NCBI GenBank assembly: GCA_963697705.1 | Contig: CAVOPA010000017.1 | Span: forward strand, 868,001 to 932,000 | DNA from: CAVUCH01 sp963697705 | Lineage (GTDB): Bacteria; Acidobacteriota; Vicinamibacteria; Vicinamibacterales; JAENWD01 | Direction of reading: 5' to 3' | DNA: 64,000 nt | Part shown: one piece after another, positions 46,588 through 53,881 of the stretch | How positions within the stretch are numbered: the first letter of the stretch is position 1 | Layout of the letters: each line of letters begins with the position of its first letter | Program-made: the position numbers and the translations under genes | The notes under the pieces: generated by a model | Database searches by the model: none | The model's input: only the letters and a program-made list of their open reading frames with translations | What the model was told of the DNA's origin: nothing

Positions 46588-47181
46588 ATGCCCGGTCTGC
46601 TCATCGCGTTCGAAGGTCTCGATCAAAGCGGGAAGGAAACGCAGGCACAGCGCCTGGCCGAGCGGCTCGAGGCGCTCGGGCACCGCGTGCGCCTCGCCTC
46701 GTTCCCCGACTACACGACGCCAATCGGCCGTGAGATCGGTCGCGCGCTCGGTGGCGAGCACGAGTACCCGCCGGACGTCATGCAGCTGCTCTACATCGCG
46801 AATCGCTACGAGCGGAAGCCCGAGCTGACCCGCTGGCTCGAGGCGGGTGACATCGTGCTCTGCGATCGGTACGTGGCATCGAGCGTGGCGTATGGTGAAA
46901 CGCAGGGGCTCGATGCGAGCTGGCTCGCCGACACGCAGCGGCACCTGCCGCCGCCGACCTTGACTATTCTGCTCGACATTGCGCCAGCGACCGCGGTGGC
47001 GCGCAAGGCCACCGGCCGCGATCGCTACGAGCGCGATCTGGCGCTGCTCACCCGGGTACGTGAGAGCTATCGCCGGCAGGCCGGCACCCCGGCGTGGGCT
47101 CGACTCGACGGTGAGCGCAGCAAGGAGGATCTGGCGCGCGACATCCTCGAGGTCGTCACGTCTCGGCTCGCCCTCAAGTAA
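46588..47181 (+). CDS. tmk: Thymidylate kinase
   Basis: This 197-residue enzyme phosphorylates dTMP. The P-loop is unusual: FEGLDQSGKETQAQRL has Glu in place of the usual Ser/Thr right after Lys (consensus GxxxxGK[ST]). Similar DQSGK-type loops are known from other Tmk proteins, so activity is likely. Other segments are typical: PIGREIGRALGG, LTRWLEAGDIVLCDRYVASS (DRY/F motif for dTMP) and LDIAPATAVARKATGRDRYE (lid region). It lies 18 bases after lysA, and its 3' end overlaps the convergent comF gene by 8 bases, so no terminator separates them. Confidence 0.9.
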   Translation: MPGLLIAFEGLDQSGKETQAQRLAERLEALGHRVRLASFPDYTTPIGREIGRALGGEHEYPPDVMQLLYIANRYERKPELTRWLEAGDIVLCDRYVASSVAYGETQGLDASWLADTQRHLPPPTLTILLDIAPATAVARKATGRDRYERDLALLTRVRESYRRQAGTPAWARLDGERSKEDLARDILEVVTSRLALK

Positions 47182-48013
47182 CGCGCGGCCCCACCGTCTT
47201 TCGCGGTCGCGGCATCGCCGCGGCAGCGGCGCCGTGACCGAGCACGGCGCGCGCCACTGTCAGGGCGCGCACTTCCGCGACACCTCCCGCCTTCAACACG
47301 TCCGCGCACGCGTCCAGCGTCGCGCCTGTCGTGCTCACGTCGTCCACGAGCACGACGCAGGCGCCGGGCAGGCAGATGCGTCGCCAGCGGCTCCACGTGA
47401 CGCGCCGCAGCGCGAACGCCCCCTGGACGTTCGACCGGCGCGCCGCGGCGGCCAGCGCCGATTGCGGCAACGTGTGCCGCGTGCGGCGCAGGGAACGCCA
47501 CACTGGCCGGCCGAGCTCCCGCGCGATCGCGTCGGCCTGGTTGAAGCCGCGGCTCCACTCGCGACGGCGGTGCAGCGGCACCGGCACCACGGCGTCGGCA
47601 TCGGCGAGCACGGTCCCACACCGCTCGCGTAGCAGCGCGGCGAGACGCGGCGCGACTGACCGCCGCCCTTCATACTTCAACGCGTGGACGAGATCTCGCA
47701 GCGTGCCTTCGTAGGGGCCGAGCGCGCGGGCCTGATCGACAACCGGCCGATGCGCTGCGCAGCGGTGGCAGCGCGGTCGCGACAGATGGCTGGGCGTTGT
47801 CGCGAGTCCAAGCGAGGTCAGCGTGCGGGCTGAAGGCAAGGGCTCGCCGCAGGACACGCAGTACGGCGGGGTGATGAACCGGATTGCCGTCCAGCACGGC
47901 TCACAGGCAGCGCCGCGCGTCGGATGGTCCGCGATGCGCCCGCACACGATGCACGGTGCTGCGAGCATAGCGGCCAGCACGCCGTCGAGCGCGTCGCGGG
48001 CGAGGGTCAGCAC
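47174..48013 (-). CDS. comF: ComF-family phosphoribosyltransferase-like protein
   Basis: This 279-residue protein has an N-terminal zinc-finger-like region with CXXC pairs (CIVCG, CEPC, CVSCG, CHRC) and a type I phosphoribosyltransferase fold with PRPP motif VVLVDDVSTTGATLDACADV. ComF homologues take part in uptake and processing of transforming DNA, and a zinc finger plus PRTase is the usual layout. The GTG at 48013 is chosen because the zinc region follows directly; the frame is open further upstream, but that part overlaps rsfS. It is convergent with tmk. dprA at 52790 and the pilus genes support a natural-transformation capability. Confidence 0.85.
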   Translation of the reverse strand: MLTLARDALDGVLAAMLAAPCIVCGRIADHPTRGAACEPCWTAIRFITPPYCVSCGEPLPSARTLTSLGLATTPSHLSRPRCHRCAAHRPVVDQARALGPYEGTLRDLVHALKYEGRRSVAPRLAALLRERCGTVLADADAVVPVPLHRRREWSRGFNQADAIARELGRPVWRSLRRTRHTLPQSALAAAARRSNVQGAFALRRVTWSRWRRICLPGACVVLVDDVSTTGATLDACADVLKAGGVAEVRALTVARAVLGHGAAAAAMPRPRKTVGPRVT

Positions 48014-48095
48014 GGCTGGTGACGCCCGGCGCCAGCACGGGCAGGCGGCGTGCGCCAACCGATGGACCAGGGCTGCCTCGGCGACGGCCCTTCGG

Positions 48096-48515
48096 TCAGG
48101 CGCGCCGCGGTGAGGCGGGCGGCGGGGTGACGAGCGCACTCACATCGACGGGCGTCGCGTTCCCCCACAGGCGTTCGAGCCCGTAGAACGTGCGCGTTTC
48201 CTTGCCGAACACGTGCACGATGAAGTCGAAGTAGTCGAGCAGCACCCACTCCGCGTGCCCGTAGCCCTCGACGTGCGCCGGCTTCACGTGATCGCGACGG
48301 AGGGCTTCCTCGATGGCGTCGGCGATGGCCTTGATTTGTCGCGTGTTCTGCCCGGTGCAGATCACGAAGTAGTCGGTGAATCCGTCCGCCGCGCGAAGGT
48401 CCAGCACGACGATGTCTTCGGCCTTCCGGTCGGCTGCGGCGGTGACGGCGGCCAGGACCTGTTCTGGCAGGCCGGCCGGTGCGGTGGTCGCGCGCTTAGA
48501 GATGCTCTTGCTCAT
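48096..48515 (-). CDS. rsfS: Ribosome silencing factor RsfS
   Basis: This 139-residue protein contains the RsfS/DUF143 fold: EDIVVLDLRAADGFTDYFVI, TGQNTRQIKAIADAIEEAL, GYGHAEWVLLDYFDFIVHVF and RTFYGLERLWGNATPVDVS. It binds ribosomal protein L14 and blocks subunit joining in nutrient-poor conditions. The ATG at 48515 lies 20 bases inside the end of nadD, and nadD-rsfS adjacency is common in bacteria. The C-terminal tail is Pro-rich. Confidence 0.94.
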   Translation of the reverse strand: MSKSISKRATTAPAGLPEQVLAAVTAAADRKAEDIVVLDLRAADGFTDYFVICTGQNTRQIKAIADAIEEALRRDHVKPAHVEGYGHAEWVLLDYFDFIVHVFGKETRTFYGLERLWGNATPVDVSALVTPPPASPRRA

Positions 48516-49227
48516 GCAACAGGCTCGCCGACCGGCCTTCGCTGTCGGCGGGAGAAGCGCTCGCGTCACGGGTGCGGTAGAGCGCATGACGATCAATATG
48601 CCGTTCCACGGCGGGCGGCACCAGCCCCGTGATCGGGCGTCCTTCGGCACAGCGTGCGCGGATGGCCGTGGACGATACGTCTGGCGTCGGCCGATTTACG
48701 AGGAAGATGACGGTGCGTCCGCTGCTGTCGTTCGCAGGGCTGCCTGTCAGCGGCGCATCCCGCATCCGCGGCGCGAGCGCGGGCAGCACCTCGCGCATGC
48801 TCGTCGCCGGCCGCCCTGGCCGGTCGACCACGACGAAATGCGCAGCATCGAGGAAGTGCGGGTAGTGGCGCCATGTTGCGATTTCTGCAAACGCATCGGC
48901 GCCCGTGATGAAGAAAAGCTGCGCGGGTGAATACCCCTGCGCGTGCAGCCGCTGCAGCGTCGCCGCCGTGTACGACGGCCCGGGCGCGAGCAACTCGATG
49001 TCGGACGCCCGCAGGGTCTGATCGTCCTGGATGGCCAGCGCCGCCATCGCAAACCGATGGTGGACCGATGCGGCGGGTTGCGCGCGATGCGGCGGGACGT
49101 GCGAGGTCAGCAGGAGCACCTCGTCGAGCTGGAGCGTGATGCATGCCTCCACGGCCGCAGCCATGTGGCCGACGTGAATCGGATCGAACGTGCCTCCGAG
49201 CAACCCGACGCGCCGCCTAACGATCAT
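48496..49227 (-). CDS. nadD: Nicotinate-mononucleotide adenylyltransferase
   Basis: This 243-residue enzyme adenylates NaMN to deamido-NAD. The nucleotidyltransferase motif is GLLGGTFDPIHVGHMAAA. The second motif ISSTAIRARC reads VSSTAIRARCAEGRPITG here, near the C-terminus. The central part FFITGADAFAEIATWRHYP is typical. The ATG at 49227 shares bases with the obgE stop (ATGA). A 25-residue tail (DASASPADSEGRSASLLHEQ) overlaps rsfS. Together with nadB (19150) it marks NAD synthesis genes scattered over the window. Confidence 0.94.
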   Translation of the reverse strand: MIVRRRVGLLGGTFDPIHVGHMAAAVEACITLQLDEVLLLTSHVPPHRAQPAASVHHRFAMAALAIQDDQTLRASDIELLAPGPSYTAATLQRLHAQGYSPAQLFFITGADAFAEIATWRHYPHFLDAAHFVVVDRPGRPATSMREVLPALAPRMRDAPLTGSPANDSSGRTVIFLVNRPTPDVSSTAIRARCAEGRPITGLVPPAVERHIDRHALYRTRDASASPADSEGRSASLLHEQEHL

Positions 49228-50333
49228 TCGTCCGGCGTCAGCATAACAGGTGGCTGCGTCAGCGGGCCATTCTCCGGCCCTGGGACTTCGGCCGCTTCGG
49301 CTGCGCGATTCTCGTCGCGCGCAGCCACCTCGCGGACGTGCCGCCACGCCTCTTCGAGCAGGGCGGGCACGCCCTGGCCCGTGACGCCGGAAATGCGAAA
49401 GAGCGGCAGGCCCAGCTCCGCGGCGCGCGCGGCGAGCGGGGCCACGGCGTCCTCGTCGATGACCGAGTCGATCTTGTTCGCGGCGACGATCTGGGGCTTG
49501 GCGGCGAGTTCCGGGTCGAACAGACTGAGCTCGCGCCGCAGCACGTCGAGGTCCTCGGCCGGCGGCCGGCCCGAGTAGCCGGACACGTCCACCATGTGGA
49601 TCAACATCCGGGTGCGCTCGAGGTGTTTCAAGAAGCGGTGGCCCAGTCCCACGCCGCGATGCGCGCCTTCAATCAGCCCGGGGACGTCCGCGACCACGAA
49701 GCTGCGGTTGTCGCTGAGCTGAACCACTCCGAGATTCGGAGTCAGCGTCGTGAACGGGTAGTCGCCGATCTTGGGCCGCGCGGCGGAGACACGCGCGATG
49801 AGCGTCGACTTTCCACTGTTGGGGTAGCCGACGAGTCCGACGTCGGCGAGCAGCTTCAGGTGCAGGCGCAGGCGCTTCTGTTCGCCCGGCAACCCCGCCT
49901 GTGTCTTCCGTGGCGCGCGGTTCGTGGACGTCGCGAAATACGCGTTGCCGAATCCGCCCCGTCCGCCCTGCGCCACGAGCGCGCGCGCACCCTCCCCGGC
50001 GAGGTCGACCAGTGGGCGCCACGAGCGGTCCTCCGCGTCTTGCTCGTACACGATCGTGCCGATCGGGACGGGGATCTCGAGGTCGCGGCCGTTCGCGCCG
50101 TGCCGGTTCGAGCCCTCGCCGTGCTTGCCGCGATCGGCTTCGAACTCGGGATGGAAGCGGAAATTGACGAGGGTGTTGAGGTGGGGGCTGGCCACCATGT
50201 AGACCGAGCCGCCATGCCCGCCATCCCCGCCGTCGGGTCCGCCGCGGGGGATGAACTTCTCGCGCCTGAAGCTCAGAGCGCCGCGTCCGCCGTGACCCGC
50301 CGTGACCTGGATGTCTACTTCGTCAACGAACAT
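49224..50333 (-). CDS. obgE: Obg-family GTPase ObgE/CgtA
   Basis: This 369-residue GTPase has the N-terminal Obg glycine-rich domain (FVDEVDIQVTAGHGGRGALS, RGGPDGGDGGHGGSVYM, HRGVGLGHRFLKHLERTRML) and the GTPase G-motifs. G1 is GYPNSGKSTLIARV, G3 is VVADVPGLIEGAHRG and G4 is AANKIDSV. The C-terminal extra domain of some Obg proteins is absent; the tail is Pro/Glu-rich instead. It acts in ribosome assembly and stress control. Adjacent to rpmA and rplU, the usual order in bacteria. Confidence 0.96.
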   Translation of the reverse strand: MFVDEVDIQVTAGHGGRGALSFRREKFIPRGGPDGGDGGHGGSVYMVASPHLNTLVNFRFHPEFEADRGKHGEGSNRHGANGRDLEIPVPIGTIVYEQDAEDRSWRPLVDLAGEGARALVAQGGRGGFGNAYFATSTNRAPRKTQAGLPGEQKRLRLHLKLLADVGLVGYPNSGKSTLIARVSAARPKIGDYPFTTLTPNLGVVQLSDNRSFVVADVPGLIEGAHRGVGLGHRFLKHLERTRMLIHMVDVSGYSGRPPAEDLDVLRRELSLFDPELAAKPQIVAANKIDSVIDEDAVAPLAARAAELGLPLFRISGVTGQGVPALLEEAWRHVREVAARDENRAAEAAEVPGPENGPLTQPPVMLTPDE

Positions 50334-50422
50334 GACGGGATGGAACCGGGGGCGTGAGGGGGACCGGCCGCGGCCGCCGGGAGTTCACGGGCGCCAAGGC
50401 GGTTCGCGAGCCGCCCCGCGCG

Positions 50423-50713
50423 TCACTGCTGCTCGGCGGGCTGCTGTTCGACCGTCTCGCCCGCGGGCACGACGCTGATGAAGCGGCCACGGGATCCGTG
50501 ATCCTCGAACTGGACGCGGCCGCTGACCTTCGCGAAGAGCGTGTCGTCCTTGCCGAGACCGACGTTCAACCCGGGGCGGAACTTGCGTCCGCGCTGCCGC
50601 ACGAGGATCGAACCGCCCGTCACGATGTTGCCGTCGAACCGCTTCACGCCGAGCCGCTGCGAGTTGCTGTCGCGGCCGTTGCGCGAGCTGCCCTGTCCCT
50701 TTTTATGTGCCAT
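50423..50713 (-). CDS. rpmA: 50S ribosomal protein L27
   Basis: This 96-residue protein starts MAHKKGQGSSRNGRDSNSQR, the conserved L27 N-terminus that reaches the peptidyl-transferase centre. No N-terminal pre-sequence is present, in contrast to Firmicutes, so no Prp-type processing protease is required. KRFDGNIVTGGSILVRQRG and the C-terminal strand follow. About 10 extra C-terminal residues (GETVEQQPAEQQ) exceed the usual 85. Located between rplU and obgE. Confidence 0.96.
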   Translation of the reverse strand: MAHKKGQGSSRNGRDSNSQRLGVKRFDGNIVTGGSILVRQRGRKFRPGLNVGLGKDDTLFAKVSGRVQFEDHGSRGRFISVVPAGETVEQQPAEQQ

Positions 50714-50772
50714 GACCGTCCTCGTGCTACCGGAGGATGCAGAGCTGAAGCCCCGCCCCACATGATCAGCTG

Positions 50773-51087
50773 CTAGGCTTGAATCTCGGTGATGCGCACG
50801 ACCGTGAAGGTGCTGCGATGGCCCTTCGTCCGGCGCATGCCCTTGCGACGCTTCTTCTTGAACACCCGAATCTTGGGCCCGCGCGCCTCGCCCTCGACGA
50901 TTCCCAGGACGCGGGCGCCGGTCACCACGGGGGTGCCGGTCACGATCTCGCCGCCGTCTTTCTCGACGAGGAGCACGTCGGTGAACGACAACTCGTCACC
51001 CACCTCGCGCTCGACCCGATCGATTGAGACCGTGGCGCCGGGCGCCACCTTCACCTGGTGCCCGCCAGTGTTGATAATCGCGTACAC
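50773..51087 (-). CDS. rplU: 50S ribosomal protein L21
   Basis: This 104-residue protein starts at a GTG with good RBS GGAGAG about 6 bases upstream; a longer frame is open but its extension is not part of the family. Signatures are VYAIINTGGHQVKVAPG, TDVLLVEKDGGEIVTGTP and KIRVFKKKRRKGMRRTKGHR. It contacts 23S rRNA in the 50S subunit. The promoter at 51147-51176 precedes a leader of about 55-60 bases. rpmA follows 59 bases later. Confidence 0.96.
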   Translation of the reverse strand: MYAIINTGGHQVKVAPGATVSIDRVEREVGDELSFTDVLLVEKDGGEIVTGTPVVTGARVLGIVEGEARGPKIRVFKKKRRKGMRRTKGHRSTFTVVRITEIQA

Positions 51088-51146
51088 GACGTCTCTCCGT
51101 TGCCCTGGTGTCACTGGCAGCCGGTCGGCCGCCAGACAAAGAGGTA

Positions 51147-51176
51147 AGTGTAGCTGTACTGCCGCCGGCCTGTAAA
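51147..51176 (-). promoter_or_regulatory. Sigma-70 promoter of rplU-rpmA
   Basis: TTTACA (-35, 51176-51171) and TACACT (-10, 51152-51147) on the minus strand with an 18-base spacer. Five and four matches of six, respectively. It fits a ribosomal-protein operon. Confidence 0.65.
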
Positions 51177-51206
51177 GCTGCCTTCCAGCCCCAGCGCCTC
51201 GTTCTC

Positions 51207-52181
51207 TTACTTCAGCAGGATGCGGGAGCCTTTGATCTTCTGGGTGCTCAGCGTGCTGAGGAAGCTTGGAATCAGCCGATCCATCAGCTCGAAGTACGAG
51301 GAGAGCGCAGGCGTGCTCTGCTGCGGGCTGTAGAGCACTTCCTCGCGGAACGACTCCGAGTAGATCGTCGTGCCCGTGCGCCCGTCGATGAAGATGAACT
51401 TCGGCCGCAGGATGAAGCCCTTGCGCTCCATGTAGGTGCGGACGGGCACCACGCGGCGCCGCCCGAACGAGTCGTAGTATTCCTGCTCGCGCTGGACAAA
51501 ACCCGAGCGCGCGTGCGGCGTGAACAGCACCGTACCCGTGACGATGAGCGGGTTCTGGTACTCCTCGCCGAGCTTCTTCCAGTAGTCGACGTTCGCGAAG
51601 ATGCCTTCGAGCGGCTCCAGATCCTTCTCGTCCTTGATTCGGACCGTGTGCTGCGGATCCGCCGCTGGTTTGGCCGCCGCCGGCTTCTGGCTGCGATCGC
51701 CTGCAGGGGTAGGCGGCGCCTGACCTCCGTTGCTCTGCGTTGTCGTGGTCCCGTCGCCACTTCCAGTGCTCGGCCGCTGGTCGGCGGGCGGCGTGCCCTG
51801 TGCGGCCGTGCCCTGTGCCGGCGCGCCAGCGGCCGGCGCCCCAGGCGACGACGCCTCAGGCGGCAGCGGCGGCACCGTCCCAGACTCCGGGGCGGCCTGT
51901 TCGCGCGCGAGCTCGACGAGTGGGAGCACGTCGGCCTCGATCACGCGCAGTGGCGACTTCGAGCGCAGCTGGCTGCGCAGCAGCCGCACCGTTTCGAGGT
52001 TCGCGTCCACGTCCTCGGAGCCGCCCGCAATGAACCCGGCAATGAACACGCGCTGAAACGGCGTCACGTCCATCTTCGGCTGGATGGGCGTCTCGATCGG
52101 GATCTCGTAGAAGCTCGTGCAGCCCGAGACGACCAGGACGAGCGCGGCGCTACTTAGCGCTGCTGCGGTTCGTGCGGTCAT
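51207..52181 (-). CDS. Putative lipoprotein with low-complexity insert
   Basis: This 324-residue protein starts with a lipoprotein signal (SSAALVLVVSGC, lipobox VSGC, lipid-attached Cys about residue 21). The first region (FQRVFIAGFIAGGSEDVDAN, LETVRLLRSQLRS) and the last (YWKKLGEEYQNPLIVTGTVL, FTPHARSGFVQREQEYYDSF) are alpha/beta. They are separated by a Pro/Ala/Ser/Gly-rich insert from about 115 to 195. No catalytic motif was recognised. Its start overlaps the end of the TPR gene by 32 bases, so they are coexpressed. Function unknown; a role in outer-membrane complexes is possible. Confidence 0.75.
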   Translation of the reverse strand: MTARTAAALSSAALVLVVSGCTSFYEIPIETPIQPKMDVTPFQRVFIAGFIAGGSEDVDANLETVRLLRSQLRSKSPLRVIEADVLPLVELAREQAAPESGTVPPLPPEASSPGAPAAGAPAQGTAAQGTPPADQRPSTGSGDGTTTTQSNGGQAPPTPAGDRSQKPAAAKPAADPQHTVRIKDEKDLEPLEGIFANVDYWKKLGEEYQNPLIVTGTVLFTPHARSGFVQREQEYYDSFGRRRVVPVRTYMERKGFILRPKFIFIDGRTGTTIYSESFREEVLYSPQQSTPALSSYFELMDRLIPSFLSTLSTQKIKGSRILLK

Positions 52182-52503
52182 TGATTTCCTTGAACAGATC
52201 GTAATTCTGCCGAAGCATGGCGTTGTCCGGGGCGAGCTCGGTCGCCTTTTCGTACGCCTTCCGCGCCTTGTCGAACTGCCCCTCGTGCTCGTAGGCGACC
52301 GCGAGATTGTTGTATGCGGCCGCGTAGGTGGGGTCGATCGTCGTCGCGCGCTCCCAGCGGTAGATGGCTTCGCGCCAGAGTCCCTTCTGGGCCACGCTGA
52401 CGCCGAACTCGACCTGCGCCTTCGCGTCGCCGCGCGCATCAGCGTACAGGGGCAGGACGGTCAGCGAGAGCAGGGACGCTGCGAGGAACAGTCTGGCGAT
52501 CAT
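52150..52503 (-). CDS. Small secreted TPR protein
   Basis: This 117-residue protein has a signal peptide (IARLFLAASLLSLTVLPLYA) and two or three TPR-like helix pairs: VEFGVSVAQKGLWREAIYRW, IDPTYAAAYNNLAVAYEHEG and QFDKARKAYEKATELAPDNA. TPR units mediate protein-protein contacts. The lipoprotein gene overlaps it downstream. The promoter at 52519-52546 places the transcription start within about 10 bases of the ATG, so the leader is very short. Function unknown. Confidence 0.78.
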   Translation of the reverse strand: MIARLFLAASLLSLTVLPLYADARGDAKAQVEFGVSVAQKGLWREAIYRWERATTIDPTYAAAYNNLAVAYEHEGQFDKARKAYEKATELAPDNAMLRQNYDLFKEINDRTNRSSAK

Positions 52504-52518
52504 GGCCCGTGGCCCCAC

Positions 52519-52546
52519 TATATAGAGTCGCAATCGCGCCACGCAA
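52519..52546 (-). promoter_or_regulatory. Promoter of the TPR-lipoprotein pair
   Basis: On the minus strand TTGCGT (52546-52541) and TATATA (52524-52519) with a 16-base spacer. The ATG at 52503 is 15 bases beyond the -10, so the leader is about 9 bases. Confidence 0.6.
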
Positions 52547-52664
52547 GCGACTTGACACGATCCCGCAGCGTTCCGCAGCAACCTGTGTACCGCGTGCCGC
52601 CGCAGGTAATCGGCCGAATTTCGCGCGCTTCCGGCGGCGGTCCTCTGACGCTGTCCTCAGAAAG

Positions 52665-52693
52665 TTGCGGCGTCCTGGCCACGTGCCTATAAT
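52665..52693 (+). promoter_or_regulatory. Sigma-70 promoter of dprA-topA-trmFO-xer
   Basis: TTGCGG (-35) and a perfect TATAAT (-10, 52688-52693) are exactly 17 bases apart. A leader of about 90 bases leads to dprA. Confidence 0.75.
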
Positions 52694-52789
52694 CGAGGGC
52701 AGCCGAGGTCGGGCTCCTGTCGCGCAAGCGGCGGATCCGGCCTCGTCGTGTCTGCGGCCGAATCGCGCTCCGCCTGCTGGAGGTTGCGC

Positions 52790-53860
52790 ATGACCGGCCG
52801 AGACTTCGTGGCGCTCTCGCTGCTCCCCGCCGCCCGCCGGCGCGCGACGCGCGCACTGGCCGCTCTCCCCCTGGAGACTCTCGATGCCCCAGACGCACTC
52901 GAGCTGCTGGTCGGCTACTGTGCGCGTGAGGCTGGTGACACCGCCGCGCTCGTGGCCCAGCTCCTGGTTGATGCGGACGGATTTCTGGCGCGTGGACGGG
53001 AACTCGACATCACCGCCGTCGCGCTGGCGGACGCCGACTACCCCGCGAGCTTGCGGGCAATTCCGGATCCCCCGGTCGTGCTCTGGGTCGCGGGCCGGAC
53101 GGCCGCTCTGACGCCGCCAGGCGTGGCCGTGATCGGATCGCGCGGCGCGTCGGCCGGCGGGACAGAGGTTGCCGAGCGGCTCGGACACGATCTGGCCGCA
53201 GCGGGTGTGCCGGTCGTCAGCGGTCTGGCGCGAGGATGCGACGCGGCGGCGCATCGTGGCGCGCTCGCCGCCGGCGGTGTGACCATCGCCGTGCTGGGGT
53301 GTGGCCCTGACATCGTCTATCCCGCCGAGCACCGCGCGCTGTACCGGCGGGTGCGCGAGACCGGTGCGGTCGTCTCGGAGCTGCCGCCGGGCGCTCCTCC
53401 GCTCCCGGCGCATTTTCCTCAGCGGAACCGCATCATCAGCGGCCTTGCGCGAGGGGTCGTCGTGGTCGAAGCCTCCGAGAAGAGCGGGTCGCTCATCACG
53501 GCAGCCTGTGCGCTCGAGCAGGGCCGCGACGTCATGGCCGTGCCCGGCAGCATCCTCGGCAGCCGGCACCGCGGATGTCATGCCCTCCTCCGTGATGGTG
53601 CCCGGCTCGTCGAGACCGCGGCCGACGTGCTCGAGGAACTGGAAATGCCGATGCTCGCCTCGTCTCAGGGTACGGGCGTGGCTGGGGACCATGACGCACT
53701 GCTCGCGCTGATCTCCACAGAAGGCGAGGGCACTCTCGATGTGCTCGCCGAACGCAGCGGGCTTCCCGTTGCCGTGCTGCTCCAGCGGCTGCTGGCGCTT
53801 GAGCTCGCCGGCCGGGTGCGACGCGCGCCAGGGGGCCGGTTCGTGCGTGTTTGCGGGTAG
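52790..53860 (+). CDS. dprA: DNA processing protein DprA (Smf)
   Basis: This 356-residue protein has the DprA Rossmann-like core with VAVIGSRGASAGGTEVAERL, GVPVVSGLARGCDAAAHRGA, and VLGCGPDIVYPAEHRALYRR, then SGLARGVVVVEASEKSGSLI. The C-terminal part includes a winged-helix-like domain (TLDVLAERSGLPVAVLLQRL). DprA protects incoming single-stranded DNA and loads RecA during natural transformation; with comF and a complete type IV pilus it supports competence. RBS GGAGG lies 6 bases before the ATG. Confidence 0.94.
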   Translation: MTGRDFVALSLLPAARRRATRALAALPLETLDAPDALELLVGYCAREAGDTAALVAQLLVDADGFLARGRELDITAVALADADYPASLRAIPDPPVVLWVAGRTAALTPPGVAVIGSRGASAGGTEVAERLGHDLAAAGVPVVSGLARGCDAAAHRGALAAGGVTIAVLGCGPDIVYPAEHRALYRRVRETGAVVSELPPGAPPLPAHFPQRNRIISGLARGVVVVEASEKSGSLITAACALEQGRDVMAVPGSILGSRHRGCHALLRDGARLVETAADVLEELEMPMLASSQGTGVAGDHDALLALISTEGEGTLDVLAERSGLPVAVLLQRLLALELAGRVRRAPGGRFVRVCG

Positions 53861-53881
53861 TGGTAAGGTTAGGGGCTCCAT